A DNA stretch of 37,484 nucleotides from Candidatus Heimdallarchaeota archaeon (GCA_019058165.1 JAHLVZ010000017.1:1-37484); one strand, 5' to 3'. Numbered from the stretch's first letter, positions 25,917 through 35,378 are shown. Notes: generated by a model not told the origin, from the letters alone. Made by a program: numbers and translations.

Positions 25917-27726
25917 TGAAGAAATCAGTCATAGCACGTATGCTTTTCTTTCTGGTTGCTATATCACCAAATCCTCCATGACCAACTTCACCGTACTCAA
26001 TATATTCAAAGTCTTTTCCATCTTCTTTTCCTAATTCAACTAATTTGTCTCTGAAAATACGAGCTTGAGATATTGGGCATCTTGGGTCATTGATACCATG
26101 CAAGATAAGCAATTTAGCGGTCATTTTATCAACAAAATTGATTGCACTTCGGTCATACCAAAGATCTTTGTCTTCTATTGGATTTCCCATTTGTCTTTGT
26201 AGGAAGTATTTGAAGTGTGGCATTGATTCTTCAAACATTGAAAACATATCGCTTATGCCTATCCAAGCAAATCCTGCTTTCCAATGTTCTGGTTCTTTTG
26301 TGACTGCTAAGAAAGTCATGAATCCTCCGTAAGATCCTCCGCCAACACCAATTCTGTCTGGGTCAACATAAGAAAGAGTTTTAAGATATTCAGCTGCAAA
26401 AACAGCATCTTTGAGGTCTTTTCCACCCCAATCTTTTATGCAAGCATCTCTGAATTCCACACCGTAACCAGTGCTTCCACGAATATTTGGAAGAATTACA
26501 ACGAAACCTTCAGAAGCAACATATTGCATAAAGGCATTGAACATTCTAAAATATTGGCCTGTAGGACCTCCATGAATGTTCACTATTGCAGGTAATTTTA
26601 CTCCTTCAGGTAAATCTTTTGGTTTATAGACGATTGCAGGAATCTCTAATCCATCAAATGATTTGTATTTTATGTATTCTGGTTCAGCAAACATAGTTTT
26701 ATCAATTGAACCATATTCTGCTTTCAGAAGCACTTCGTATTTATCTGTTGATAAGTCATAAAGCCAAACTTCAGGTCGTGCTAAATCACTAGTATAGAAG
26801 AATATGATTTTTGTACAATCAATCCATTGAATACCAAAAGCTAATCCGGATGGTATTTTCAATTCTTTCTTCTCACCAGTTTCAATATTATAAATTAAAG
26901 GCTTAATTGTGGATTCAGAATTTTGTAAGACAGCGAGCTGTGATCCCTCTGGACAGAATTTACCAACGTATTCCATAGTTTTGCCATCACTTAACCAGTT
27001 TATTTCTTCTGTTTCGAGATTGTAGATACCAACTTGTTCTAGTCCAGAAGCATCTGATTGAAAAGCAATACTTTTACTGTCTGGTGCCCAATCACCGTAA
27101 TTGTCGTGAGAACCATCTTCAGTAATTCTTATTATTCGTTTCATTTCACTTGTTTCATTATTGTAGAGATAGACATCATCATTTTCTAGATTAGTTTTCA
27201 TCTCATTTGTGCCCATTAGAATCCACTTGTCATCAGGACTCCATAACCCACCCATCACAGGTACGTCAGAAGCAGATAATTGAGTTTCTTCTGATCCATC
27301 AAGTTTCATTTTATGAACATTCATCTGACCGGATTTAGTACTCATAAAAGTGATCCATTCGTTGTCATGACTCACATTTCCAGCATGTTCTTGGAATGTT
27401 GGAGTCTCTGTTAGAGCTTTTGTAGAACCTTTTAGATCTATAGACCAAACATCGTTTTGCTCATTCCCTCCAGCATCTTTTCCAAAGAAAATCTTTTCAG
27501 CTTTTCTATCCCAGACAAAGCCAGTACGAGGTGCTCTTGGAATTTCTCCATTAGATATTTGCTCGATCTTTTTTGTTGCAAGATCCATAACATAAAGCTC
27601 GATTTTCCCTGTCTCATCGTAATAAAAAGCTAGCTTCTTTTTATCATAAGATAAATTTGGTAAACTGAAAGAAGGGAGACTCATCAAGTCATCAAAAGGT
27701 AGAGGTTTAGGTTTGTAATCTTTCAT
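25903..27726 (-). CDS. S9 family serine peptidase (acylaminoacyl/prolyl oligopeptidase-like)
   Basis: A 607-residue peptidase. The N-terminal ~340 residues are a WD40-like/TolB-like beta-propeller (repeated 'SPDDKWI', 'APDSKSIAF', 'VWDRKAEKIFFG' blades) that limits access to the active site. The C-terminal alpha/beta-hydrolase domain carries the triad: Ser465 in GGGSYGGFM, Asp547 in LHGINDPRCP and His583 in EVGHGG; NIHGGPTGQY supplies the oxyanion hole. Such enzymes cleave short peptides or remove N-acylated residues in the cytoplasm; no signal peptide is seen. Length is typical for archaeal acylaminoacyl peptidases. It is monocistronic with a 174-bp divergent promoter region shared with the FtsX permease, and ends in a hairpin terminator. 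Confidence 0.93.
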   Translation of the reverse strand: MKDYKPKPLPFDDLMSLPSFSLPNLSYDKKKLAFYYDETGKIELYVMDLATKKIEQISNGEIPRAPRTGFVWDRKAEKIFFGKDAGGNEQNDVWSIDLKGSTKALTETPTFQEHAGNVSHDNEWITFMSTKSGQMNVHKMKLDGSEETQLSASDVPVMGGLWSPDDKWILMGTNEMKTNLENDDVYLYNNETSEMKRIIRITEDGSHDNYGDWAPDSKSIAFQSDASGLEQVGIYNLETEEINWLSDGKTMEYVGKFCPEGSQLAVLQNSESTIKPLIYNIETGEKKELKIPSGLAFGIQWIDCTKIIFFYTSDLARPEVWLYDLSTDKYEVLLKAEYGSIDKTMFAEPEYIKYKSFDGLEIPAIVYKPKDLPEGVKLPAIVNIHGGPTGQYFRMFNAFMQYVASEGFVVILPNIRGSTGYGVEFRDACIKDWGGKDLKDAVFAAEYLKTLSYVDPDRIGVGGGSYGGFMTFLAVTKEPEHWKAGFAWIGISDMFSMFEESMPHFKYFLQRQMGNPIEDKDLWYDRSAINFVDKMTAKLLILHGINDPRCPISQARIFRDKLVELGKEDGKDFEYIEYGEVGHGGFGDIATRKKSIRAMTDFFKRSL

Positions 27727-27908
27727 GATAAAGAAGATAATTTATTGGTATTAATTAAAGCTTCGTAGAGTTAAATAAAAAATCTTGACAAACTAAAATA
27801 ATAGAGTAAGCGATTCTTATTTAAACAAGATTTACCTTTTCACTTGAGAGGCAATATACTCAAATAATTAGATAATATACTAAGAACTGTTTAATTTAAG
27901 TGGTACCA

Positions 27909-30767
27909 ATGGCTATAGGATTCTATTTTAGCTCTGCTTTCAGGAATATTTGGAATAACAAGAGACAATCCTTTGTTTTTCTTATTGGTATCTCCATTTC
28001 TCTCACTGTTATAATTTCCCTTAGTTCATGGTCCACAACTGCTTCTACACTGGCAGTTAGGGATTTTGCCAATGATCAAGATTATGAGTTAAGAGTACGC
28101 TCATATATTCCTCAAAATTTACCAGCCATTCAGAATTGGTTGGATGATCAACCTATAGTTGAATCTACTGCTCGATTATATCATAATCTTGCTTTCTTTA
28201 ATGCAGAGGATAAGAATCCCTTCTATCGTTTTTGGCCACTTGATGATCAAGAAAACAATGATGATCCAGTTACTTTAACAACGTTATTTCTCTTTCCTAA
28301 TCAAAGCACTGAAAGGCTTTCGAATCAGTTTGAGGTGGAAGGAGAATTTGATTTAGGATTAAATGATGTTTTGATTAGTAGACAGCATGCTGAACAAATG
28401 AAACATTATCTAAATGTCACTGTTGAACCAGGCATGACCGTAAATCTCACTGTGTGTAGACAAAGCGTTGATTTTGGAGTATTCTTGTTCCAATATGAAC
28501 CAATTAATTTCTACAATATCACAGTCAGAGGGATCTATGATAGTATGAGTTCTGTAACAATGTTACAGCGCACATTCTCTCAAGATCAAGTTAAAGATTC
28601 AATAATCTTCCTTAAAGAGAACATGTTAGATGAAGATATTGAAAGAATGGAGCAAAATGGTCTAACACCTATTCTAGTAGCTAAATGTAAGGGTGATATG
28701 TTAGCAAGTGATGGGATCAATGAGGTTACTGCAAAAATTGAACAACTAGCAGAATTTCTTTTGATTGCTCATCCAACTTCATTAACTTTCATTCTTGACA
28801 TTCCATATAGCAATTTATTACAAGTCTACAGTAGAGCAAATTCACTTATGGTAGTATTAGTTCCAGTGATTCTATTAGGTATAATCCAAGCACTACTTAC
28901 TACGAATATTATCCTTGAGAATCGGAAAATAGAAATTGAAATTTATCAAGAGAAAGGTGGACAGAAATGGCAAATTATAGGTTCAATATTAATTGAATTT
29001 TTTGTGCTCTCATTTTTTGCTATTATTTTTTCAATAATCTTATCTCTAATAGTTGCATCCTTAATACCAGCTATAGCATCCCAAGAATTAACATTTACCT
29101 CTTTTGCTGATTTCTTTAGGAATATTGAATTTTCATATTTAATAACAGCAATATCCTCAGTTGTTGCTTTTATCATAGTTTCATTATTTGTTATTTTAAA
29201 AGTAAATCAGATTCTAAGTTTTGATATTTCAGAGAGAGATCTTATCTTTAGAGAAAAATTGCAGAAACTCATCACTATAATTTCTCTTTCTGTCTTGACA
29301 GGAGCAACACTTGTCATTTTCGTAATTTTTGCGATAATCTATGGAAGGAAATTTGGCGGAATTTACACTTTTTCCGTAGATAACACACAAAAAAGCTCAC
29401 TATTATTTATTACTCTCTCCATTGGGATTCTTCTTATTGCTGTCTTGTTATCAATTGGTTTATTTGCACTTCTAGGCAGACTAAAAGCTCTTTATAATAG
29501 AATTTTCCATAAAAATAGTTTCTTCTTAGTAAACTACTTCAAAAATTCCAAATACAAATTAAACACAACCATGATTGTCTTATTAATAATGACAAGTTCG
29601 ATATTTTTTGCATTAACGCTGATAAGCACTATGCAAAATACCGACATTGAGGTTAATTATTACAACAATGGTTCTGATTTAAGAATTGTAACACAAGATA
29701 TTCATCACTCTTTTGAAGATAATCTAACACAACTAGAAGGCATAAATGAAACCATGAGTGTTATGAAAACTAGTGGAAGATATGGATCGGACACTCCTTT
29801 AACCTTGTATGGTATTGATCCAATGAAATATAGTAAAATAGGAAGATGGCTTGAGAGTAGTTTCTATACGAAAGATGTACCTGAAACTTATAATGCTTCG
29901 AATTATGAAGATTGGCTAGAAATTCTCAAAGCAGATGGAAATGGAACTCTCGTTAGTGATGTATTAGTTGAATTTAGTCCTTCTATAACTTATGACAGGA
30001 TTATACAAATTAATGCATTACCTATTGAAGCTACAACAGGTAGTGATTATTTCACTATTACCGGAATACTTCATTCCGCACCTGGTCTTGGATTATCTTC
30101 TGGAATAAATCTAGAATTAGAACAACCCAATGATTATTACATGATAATAAATGAGGAGAAAATCATTGACGAGTACGGAATATTATCAACGAATTTGTTC
30201 TTTGCCAGCTTAGATCAAGGGGCAAATATTGACCAAGTAATAGCTGACTTACTCGAGCTCGATGAAGTAATCGCGGTAAATCCTGAGCTAGTTAGTGAAG
30301 ATTTTACAGAACGATATGTTAACAATTATGTCCCCTCACTAAGAGTATTCTTAATAACACAAATAGTTTTCACTGGGATTATAGGATTACTTGTAATTGT
30401 TTCAAATATTGATTACGTTATGACTCAAAGAAAACAAGAAACTGCAATCTTTGCAGCCTTAGGGAATACCAATGCAAATTACATAAGAATGACTGTTACA
30501 GAATTATCAATTATAGTTTTAACAACAATTATTACAGGAATAATTATTGCACTTCCATTGACAATATTAACAACAGCAGTAATAGTACCCTTCTTAACGA
30601 ATATTTTGATAATTCCTTTTAGTTTTAGTATCAATTATTTAGTATCTGGAGTAATTATTGTAGCATTGTTTGTTTTAGCATTTCTAGGGGCTATACCTTC
30701 CCTCATAAGAACCACCAGACAGAAAACAGCAGAAGCAATAAGAGACGAAACCTCAGGAGCTTATTAG
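27909..30767 (+). CDS. Large FtsX-domain ABC transporter permease
   Basis: A ~952-residue permease of the FtsX/MacB superfamily. About ten hydrophobic helices are visible: one near the N-terminus (FVFLIGISISLTVIISL), three to five in the middle, and three at the C-terminus ending GVIIVALFVLAFLGAIPSLI. Two large extracellular domains lie between, so it is the duplicated 1+3 / 1+3-plus architecture. The C-terminal FtsX motif includes RKQETAIFAALGNTN. Such permeases with a cytoplasmic ATPase export lipoproteins or peptides or regulate surface enzymes. No ATPase gene adjoins it here, so its partner is encoded elsewhere. A GTG at 27900 is possible, but the ATG at 27909 is preferred; GATAATATAC at ~27871-27880 is a plausible TATA box and there is no SD. 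N-linked sequons are frequent in the extracellular parts. Confidence 0.88.
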   Translation: MAIGFYFSSAFRNIWNNKRQSFVFLIGISISLTVIISLSSWSTTASTLAVRDFANDQDYELRVRSYIPQNLPAIQNWLDDQPIVESTARLYHNLAFFNAEDKNPFYRFWPLDDQENNDDPVTLTTLFLFPNQSTERLSNQFEVEGEFDLGLNDVLISRQHAEQMKHYLNVTVEPGMTVNLTVCRQSVDFGVFLFQYEPINFYNITVRGIYDSMSSVTMLQRTFSQDQVKDSIIFLKENMLDEDIERMEQNGLTPILVAKCKGDMLASDGINEVTAKIEQLAEFLLIAHPTSLTFILDIPYSNLLQVYSRANSLMVVLVPVILLGIIQALLTTNIILENRKIEIEIYQEKGGQKWQIIGSILIEFFVLSFFAIIFSIILSLIVASLIPAIASQELTFTSFADFFRNIEFSYLITAISSVVAFIIVSLFVILKVNQILSFDISERDLIFREKLQKLITIISLSVLTGATLVIFVIFAIIYGRKFGGIYTFSVDNTQKSSLLFITLSIGILLIAVLLSIGLFALLGRLKALYNRIFHKNSFFLVNYFKNSKYKLNTTMIVLLIMTSSIFFALTLISTMQNTDIEVNYYNNGSDLRIVTQDIHHSFEDNLTQLEGINETMSVMKTSGRYGSDTPLTLYGIDPMKYSKIGRWLESSFYTKDVPETYNASNYEDWLEILKADGNGTLVSDVLVEFSPSITYDRIIQINALPIEATTGSDYFTITGILHSAPGLGLSSGINLELEQPNDYYMIINEEKIIDEYGILSTNLFFASLDQGANIDQVIADLLELDEVIAVNPELVSEDFTERYVNNYVPSLRVFLITQIVFTGIIGLLVIVSNIDYVMTQRKQETAIFAALGNTNANYIRMTVTELSIIVLTTIITGIIIALPLTILTTAVIVPFLTNILIIPFSFSINYLVSGVIIVALFVLAFLGAIPSLIRTTRQKTAEAIRDETSGAY

Positions 30768-30818
30768 CTAGTTAATACTTGCAGTATCTTTTTATTTTGT
30801 AAAATTTAAAATAATTTT

Positions 30819-31653
30819 ATGACATCTATTTCTAACAATTATGCAGATTATTTTGGATCTTGGGCTTTAATAGCTGGAGCATCAGAAGGTCTGGGTGAAG
30901 CTTTTGCTCGAGAGATTGCTAAGAAAGGTATCAATATCATCTTAGTTGCAAGACGTAAAGAGTTATTAGAAAAATTGTGTTCTGAAATCTCTCAAAAATA
31001 TCAAGTAAAAACTAAAGCAATTCAATTAGATTTAGCTTCTGCTGATGTTTTAATTAAAATCAAAACAGAAACAGATAATCTAGAAATTGGATTGCTTGTG
31101 TATAATGCTGCTTCATGTCCAATTGGATTATTTTTTCATTTTGATTTACAGCAACAATACAAAGTCATTGATATAAATGTAAAAGGTCCGATGATTTTCA
31201 CACATCACTTTGGACAACTAATGAGAAATCGTGGTAAAGGAGGAATAATTCTTCTTTCATCTCTAGCAGGATTACAAGGTTATCCTTATAATACTCATTA
31301 TAGCGCAACAAGAGGATATACTATGAATCTTGCAGAAGCACTCTGGTATGAAATGAGAAAATACGGTGTTCATGTAATGGCTTGTGTTGCTGGAGCAACC
31401 AATACTCCTAATTATGTGTTCTCAAAACAAAAGAGCCGGTCTCATAAATCCAAGACCAATGGATCCATCTAAAGTAGCTAAGGGATCTCTGAGAAGTTTA
31501 AGGAAAAATAAACCGTATCACTATCCAGGATTCAGCAATAAATTCAATGCTTTCATACTCCGACACTTACTAAGAAGAAGTGCTGCAATCAAATTATCAG
31601 GTAATATATCTTGTAAAATGTATGGTGAAAATAGAGATCATGTAAATAAATAA
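30819..31653 (+). CDS. Short-chain dehydrogenase/reductase (frameshifted)
   Basis: A ~277-residue SDR after one base is removed. The first frame (30819-31472) has the cofactor motif AGASEGLGEAFA (TGxxxGxG), DLAS, the NAA motif as YNAASCP, the catalytic Ser in LLSSLAG and YSATRGY (YxxxK-like, with Arg in place of Lys), then breaks down after VFSKQ. The next frame carries the natural continuation RAGLINPRPMDPSKVAKGSLRSL to a stop at 31653. Deleting one A from either A4 run at 31424-31432 fuses them into a normal-length SDR. The Lys-to-Arg change at the catalytic site (YSATRG) is unusual. Product and substrate are unknown. Start is the first ATG; there is no SD but an AT-rich promoter-like stretch. 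Most likely an intact gene with an assembly error. Confidence 0.85.
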
Positions 31654-31712
31654 TCTATATATCCATCTTTTCTGATGTAAAAACTCATAAAAGTATACAC
31701 ATAAGATATTTT

Positions 31713-32960
31713 ATGCTCGAGGTTTCTAAAGAACAAGCTCAACAATTCATTTTATACAAACAAGGTTTAATTTCTGATTTCTCAAATTTTACTTTAAAAG
31801 ATATCATTAAAAAAATTCACAATTTGCAAATTGACACTATTTCTGTAGTAGCTCGAGCTCAAGATTTAACACTATTTAATCGAAAATCCGATTATCAAGA
31901 GGGACAAATTTGGAAATTACTTGAGGAGAAAAAACTCTTTGAGTATTGGTCCCATGGCATCTGTTTGATTCCAATAGAGGAATATCCGTTTTATGCGTGG
32001 AAAATGGAGTATAATAAAAAGAATCCTTCTAGTTGGTGGGGAAAATGGCAAATAGAAAATAAGGAATTAATAAAAGAAGTATATAATTATGTTAAAAAGA
32101 ACGGTCCAACTTGCAGTGCTGATTTTAAGAGTGAGGAGGGAAAGAAAGGTGTAGGTTGGTGGGATTGGAAGAAAGAGAAAAGGGCTTTAGAAGTATTATT
32201 TGATCATGGAATATTGCTAATAGCTTATAGAAAGAATTTCCAAAAATATTATGATATTAAGGAAAGAGTACTACCATCAGGTATAAACACAGATCCACTT
32301 GTAAAAAATGAACTAGCAAATTATTTAATACAAACAGTTTTCTCATCTCTTGGAATAGCTAGTTATGAGGAATTACGTCACTATATTGGAATAGCAGTCT
32401 TTAGATATTTATGGAAAAATAATCGGAAATCTATAATGAACTATCTACAAAATGAAGTAGAAGAAGACAAACTTATTGAAGTTAATATAGAAAACCTAGA
32501 TACCAAGCATTTTATTTTGAAAAAAAACGAGAGTGAATTAAGCAAATTAAATTATCATCTTGATCAAAATACTCCTATGAAGTTTCTGACACCATTTGAT
32601 AATGCATTTCGAGATAGGGATTTACCTTTACGACTTTGGGATTTCGATTACAAAATTGAATGCTATACTCCTGTAGCTCAAAGAATCTATGGTTATTTTA
32701 CATTACCTATCCTTGATGGTCATTCATTCATTGGTAGAATTGATTTGAAAGTTTATAGAAAAGAGGAGATTCTTGAAATAAAATCCATCCATTTCGAAGA
32801 ATGGTTTAAACATACAGAGAAATCATTCAAACGCTTAGCAAATGGTTTGAGCAAATTTGCTGTTTTTCACAAATGCAATAAAATTCGAGCAGAGGAATCA
32901 ATCCCTAATAAGATTAAAAAACAACTATTATCTTCAATAGATTCTACTTTTCTCGCTTGA
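31713..32960 (+). CDS. AlkX/YcaQ-like winged-helix DNA glycosylase family protein
   Basis: A 415-residue protein of the HTH_42 (AlkZ/YcaQ) family, DNA glycosylases that unhook interstrand crosslinks and remove bulky alkylated bases. The catalytic-loop motif of the family is seen as LQIDTISVVARAQDL with Gln39-Ile-Asp41, the Q-x-D form known from E. coli YcaQ (AlkX) rather than the Q-x-Q form of Streptomyces AlkZ. The second hallmark is TPFDNAFRDRDLPLRLWDFDYKIE followed by YGYFTLPILDGHSFIGRIDLK. Length is normal. It is preceded by a TATA-like region ~20-30 bp upstream and stands alone. With ogt and uvrA it makes three alkylation/bulky-damage repair genes in the window, though they are not clustered. 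Confidence 0.88.
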   Translation: MLEVSKEQAQQFILYKQGLISDFSNFTLKDIIKKIHNLQIDTISVVARAQDLTLFNRKSDYQEGQIWKLLEEKKLFEYWSHGICLIPIEEYPFYAWKMEYNKKNPSSWWGKWQIENKELIKEVYNYVKKNGPTCSADFKSEEGKKGVGWWDWKKEKRALEVLFDHGILLIAYRKNFQKYYDIKERVLPSGINTDPLVKNELANYLIQTVFSSLGIASYEELRHYIGIAVFRYLWKNNRKSIMNYLQNEVEEDKLIEVNIENLDTKHFILKKNESELSKLNYHLDQNTPMKFLTPFDNAFRDRDLPLRLWDFDYKIECYTPVAQRIYGYFTLPILDGHSFIGRIDLKVYRKEEILEIKSIHFEEWFKHTEKSFKRLANGLSKFAVFHKCNKIRAEESIPNKIKKQLLSSIDSTFLA

Positions 32961-32991
32961 TTACTCCTTTTTGTTGTTTTGAAATAACCTT

Positions 32992-33015
32992 AAATAGTAC
33001 TATATAGTACTATTT
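32992..33015. promoter_or_regulatory. 24-bp perfect palindrome, probable MarR operator
   Basis: A 24-bp perfectly symmetric sequence, AAATAGTACT followed by ATAT and AGTACTATTT, lies 31 bp upstream of the PNPOx-marR operon. It overlaps a TATA-like element (TTAAATA) and extends toward the expected transcription start. MarR repressors bind ~16-24 bp palindromes as dimers and usually autoregulate, so this is the obvious operator candidate. A GAGGA SD follows at 33034-33038. Confidence 0.7.
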
Positions 33016-33046
33016 TATATAGGACTAATATATGAGGAATTGAAAA

Positions 33047-33517
33047 ATGAATGAAGAAGAGATAAAAAAATTTGCAAAAGAACTGATGATTAAAGCGCAA
33101 CCAGCATATTTAGCAACAATAGATGGAAATGGCTTACCTCAGATACGAGCAGTAGAAAATATTCGTAATCCAGAGAAATTTCCACATGATGCAAAAATAT
33201 TGCTAGAATATGATAACAGTTTAACACCCTATATTTCAACAAATACTTCATCAGATAAAATCAAACAAATACTTGAAAATAATTCAGCTGCAATGCATTT
33301 CTGTTCACCAGATGAATACAAAGGAATAATGATGCAAGGAATAATTGAAATTGTAAATGATCCTGAATTAAAGAAACGTATTTGGCATGAAGGAATGCGT
33401 CAATATTATCCTAAAGGTCATACTGATCCTGATTTTACTTTGCTTCGAATGAGACCAAAATTTATGAAAGCATGGTATAGAGGTAAGCATGAATTAATTT
33501 TGAGTGAAAAGCAATGA
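33047..33517 (+). CDS. Pyridoxamine 5'-phosphate oxidase-like FMN-binding protein
   Basis: A 156-residue split-barrel flavoprotein of the PNPOx-like (general-stress 26) group. It shows the typical N-terminal helix then AYLATIDGNGLPQIRAVEN strand pair, TNTSSDKIKQILENNSAAMHFC and the closing RMRPKFMKAWYRG. It likely binds FMN or F420 and reduces or binds a small molecule; the substrate is unknown. The gene overlaps marR by 4 bp (ATGA), so this is the regulated target of a two-gene operon. A GAGGA SD lies 8 nt before the ATG. The upstream palindrome suggests induction by the MarR ligand, often a toxic aromatic or oxidant. Confidence 0.87.
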   Translation: MNEEEIKKFAKELMIKAQPAYLATIDGNGLPQIRAVENIRNPEKFPHDAKILLEYDNSLTPYISTNTSSDKIKQILENNSAAMHFCSPDEYKGIMMQGIIEIVNDPELKKRIWHEGMRQYYPKGHTDPDFTLLRMRPKFMKAWYRGKHELILSEKQ

Positions 33518-33960
33518 AACATCAAAGTCAAGGTGGTTTTCTAATTGCGAAAATCCATCAATTATCAGGTCGTATTTTCTCTAAATTATTAAAGAAACAT
33601 CAAATTGAGATAAATCCTGCTCAAGGAAGAATAATGTTTGTTCTCTGGAGAAATGATAACATTCCTATTCAAGAGTTAGCAAAAAAAACGTCCTTGAGTA
33701 AAACTACCTTAACTTCTATGCTTGATAGACTTGAAATTATGGGTTATATTACTCGAGTCCCATCAAAAGAAGATAGGAGAAAAATCTGTATTAAATTAAC
33801 TGAGAAAGACAAAAGCTTACACGAGAAATATCGACAAGTTTCGCTGGAAATGACTGATTTATTCTATCAGGGAATGTCTAATGATGAAATAGATTTATTT
33901 GAAAAACAATTGGAAAAGACTTACAAGAATCTAATTGCTGCGGAAAAAAAATTGATATAA
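33514..33960 (+). CDS. MarR family transcriptional regulator
   Basis: A 148-residue MarR-type winged-helix repressor: INPAQGRIMFVLWRNDNIPIQELAKKTSLSKTTLTSMLDRLEIMGYITRVPSKEDRRKICIKLTEK contains the recognition helix and the wing with the conserved D-R motif (KEDRRK), flanked by N- and C-terminal dimerisation helices. The ATG overlaps the stop of the PNPOx gene as ATGA, so the two are translationally coupled and share the palindromic promoter at 32992-33015. It probably represses its own operon until a ligand or oxidant releases it. Confidence 0.93.
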   Translation: MKHQSQGGFLIAKIHQLSGRIFSKLLKKHQIEINPAQGRIMFVLWRNDNIPIQELAKKTSLSKTTLTSMLDRLEIMGYITRVPSKEDRRKICIKLTEKDKSLHEKYRQVSLEMTDLFYQGMSNDEIDLFEKQLEKTYKNLIAAEKKLI

Positions 33961-33985
33961 TTTCTATCAAGAATTCCCTTGTTTG

Positions 33986-34588
33986 CTATTTTTGTTGAAA
34001 TTTCATAACAATCTCATTTGCTAGTTCGTCTTTGGATTTCATACCATCAATCACTAAATCAGCATCTTTTAGATTGTTAAGATGATCTCTGAGATAAATT
34101 TCTCTGTGTTCTTGTAGATACATCTTCAATTGCCAATGCATAATATGCATAAGCTTTGTTGGTTTTTCAGAAAATTTAGGTTCAAATTGTGGACCAATTG
34201 TTTCATAAAATGAGTTAATACCATCATCTTCAGACTGTTCAAGATTTCGCAGAAGGACTCGAACAAAACTAACTTCAAGAGGGATGTTAATATAAACTAA
34301 GAAATCAATTTTATCTTTCATTCCTGGACGTTGTCGACCTGTTGGTTCTTCTATCACTATGTACTTTCTTGGTTGGATGATACGGTTCTTTTCTGGATTA
34401 GTTACAGAATTTCCTTTTCGCAATTCACCTAAATTCTTAGTGAGATTCTCATAATTTGGTTGATAGTCATCATAAAACATTGTTTCTGAATCTTTTAATA
34501 ATGCAGCTACTTTAACGACTAGAGTTGATTTTCCTGATCCTGAAGGTCCAGCAATTCCTAAAACAAAGACTTTTGATTTCTCTGACAA
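33986..34588 (-). CDS. Uridine kinase/phosphoribulokinase-like P-loop protein
   Basis: A 200-residue P-loop NTPase. The Walker A motif GIAGPSGSGKST (residues 11-22) and the following YDDYQPNYENL, KYIVIEEPTGRQRPG and FLVYINIPLEVSFVRVLLRN segments resemble uridine kinase/phosphoribulokinase-type small-molecule kinases (UDPK/PRK fold). Substrate is not certain: nucleoside, pantothenate or another metabolite are possible. The start is TTG at 34588, with GAGAG-type sequence ~8 nt before it; no ATG precedes the P-loop. It is convergent with marR and shares a ~180-bp divergent region with the EXPERA gene. Nothing in that region looks like another gene. Confidence 0.78.
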   Translation of the reverse strand: MSEKSKVFVLGIAGPSGSGKSTLVVKVAALLKDSETMFYDDYQPNYENLTKNLGELRKGNSVTNPEKNRIIQPRKYIVIEEPTGRQRPGMKDKIDFLVYINIPLEVSFVRVLLRNLEQSEDDGINSFYETIGPQFEPKFSEKPTKLMHIMHWQLKMYLQEHREIYLRDHLNNLKDADLVIDGMKSKDELANEIVMKFQQK

Positions 34589-34769
34589 GGTAGTTCTCTC
34601 TTTTTCTGTTATAAATTAAATTCCTTGGAGAATTATTATCAACGTTATTATTGTTCTTGATTAAAATTTAATAGAAGTTTAAATAATACAAAAAAGATAA
34701 TACTTTTATTTCATAATGTGTTTTCTGTGTGAGATAATTACAATTATTTCCAACTATGAGTTGATAATT

Positions 34770-35359
34770 ATGAGTACAGCAATTCCCATTAAAGAAAGAG
34801 ATAAAGCTAGAAAGATTATTGATATAATTTTATTGGTTTTCTTTTTCACAATATTATCTTCATTTGTTATTTATTTGACATTGAGCAACTAGTTTTATCT
34901 GGAGCAGATCATGAATATATAACCCAATATGGAATAGACGCTTTTGATGCAGCATTTGGTTTACCAATATGGCCACCAAAGTTTATTATACAACTAAATC
35001 ACTTTGTCGGGCAATTTGATGGCGCAGTAATGGAAAGACCAACTTGGTTTAGAGCAACTATTTGGATAGATGCAATACTATTTGGACCATTCTACATAAC
35101 AGCCATTATCGCTTTTATTCGTGGTAAAAATTGGATTAGAATTCCGAGTATAATGTGGGCAACAATGATGCTAACTAATGTAACAATAATATTATTCGTT
35201 GAATTCACGGAATATTTCACACCGGATTGGTGGAAAATATTACTAGCTAATCTTCTCTGGATTTTGATACCTATCTTATTGATAATTCGCATGGTTCTTT
35301 ATCCACAAACATTTGCTGGAAATAGAATTGGATCAAAAATGTCGAAATTACAAGATTAA
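34770..35359 (+). CDS. EXPERA-domain membrane protein, TMEM97/sigma-2 receptor-like (frameshifted)
   Basis: After adding one T in the run near 34870-34876, the ATG at 34770 and the frame ending at 35359 join into a 196-residue protein. It has four predicted transmembrane helices (~18-36, 94-117, 125-146, 155-176). The pattern matches the eukaryotic EXPERA family (TMEM97, EBP, TM6SF2): FD at the end of helix 1 (Asp37, aligning with TMEM97 Asp29), QFDG...ERPTWFR (Asp84, near TMEM97 Asp56), an acidic residue in helix 2 (Asp101 against Glu73), and PF...IAFIRGKNWIRIP like the FLKGSCKWIRTP of TMEM97. EXPERA proteins bind or isomerise sterols in the ER. The archaeal role is unknown; a lipid-ligand protein is a reasonable inference. 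The helix-1 frame ends at a TAG (34890-34892). Alignment was by eye. Confidence 0.78.
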
Positions 35360-35378
35360 TTTCGATATTCTAATAGAA

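Noticed and set aside
31424..31432. Programmed ribosomal frameshifting in the SDR and other split genes
   Set aside because: The sites lack a consistent slippery heptamer with a downstream structure, differ in direction (plus or minus one base), and occur in unrelated genes.
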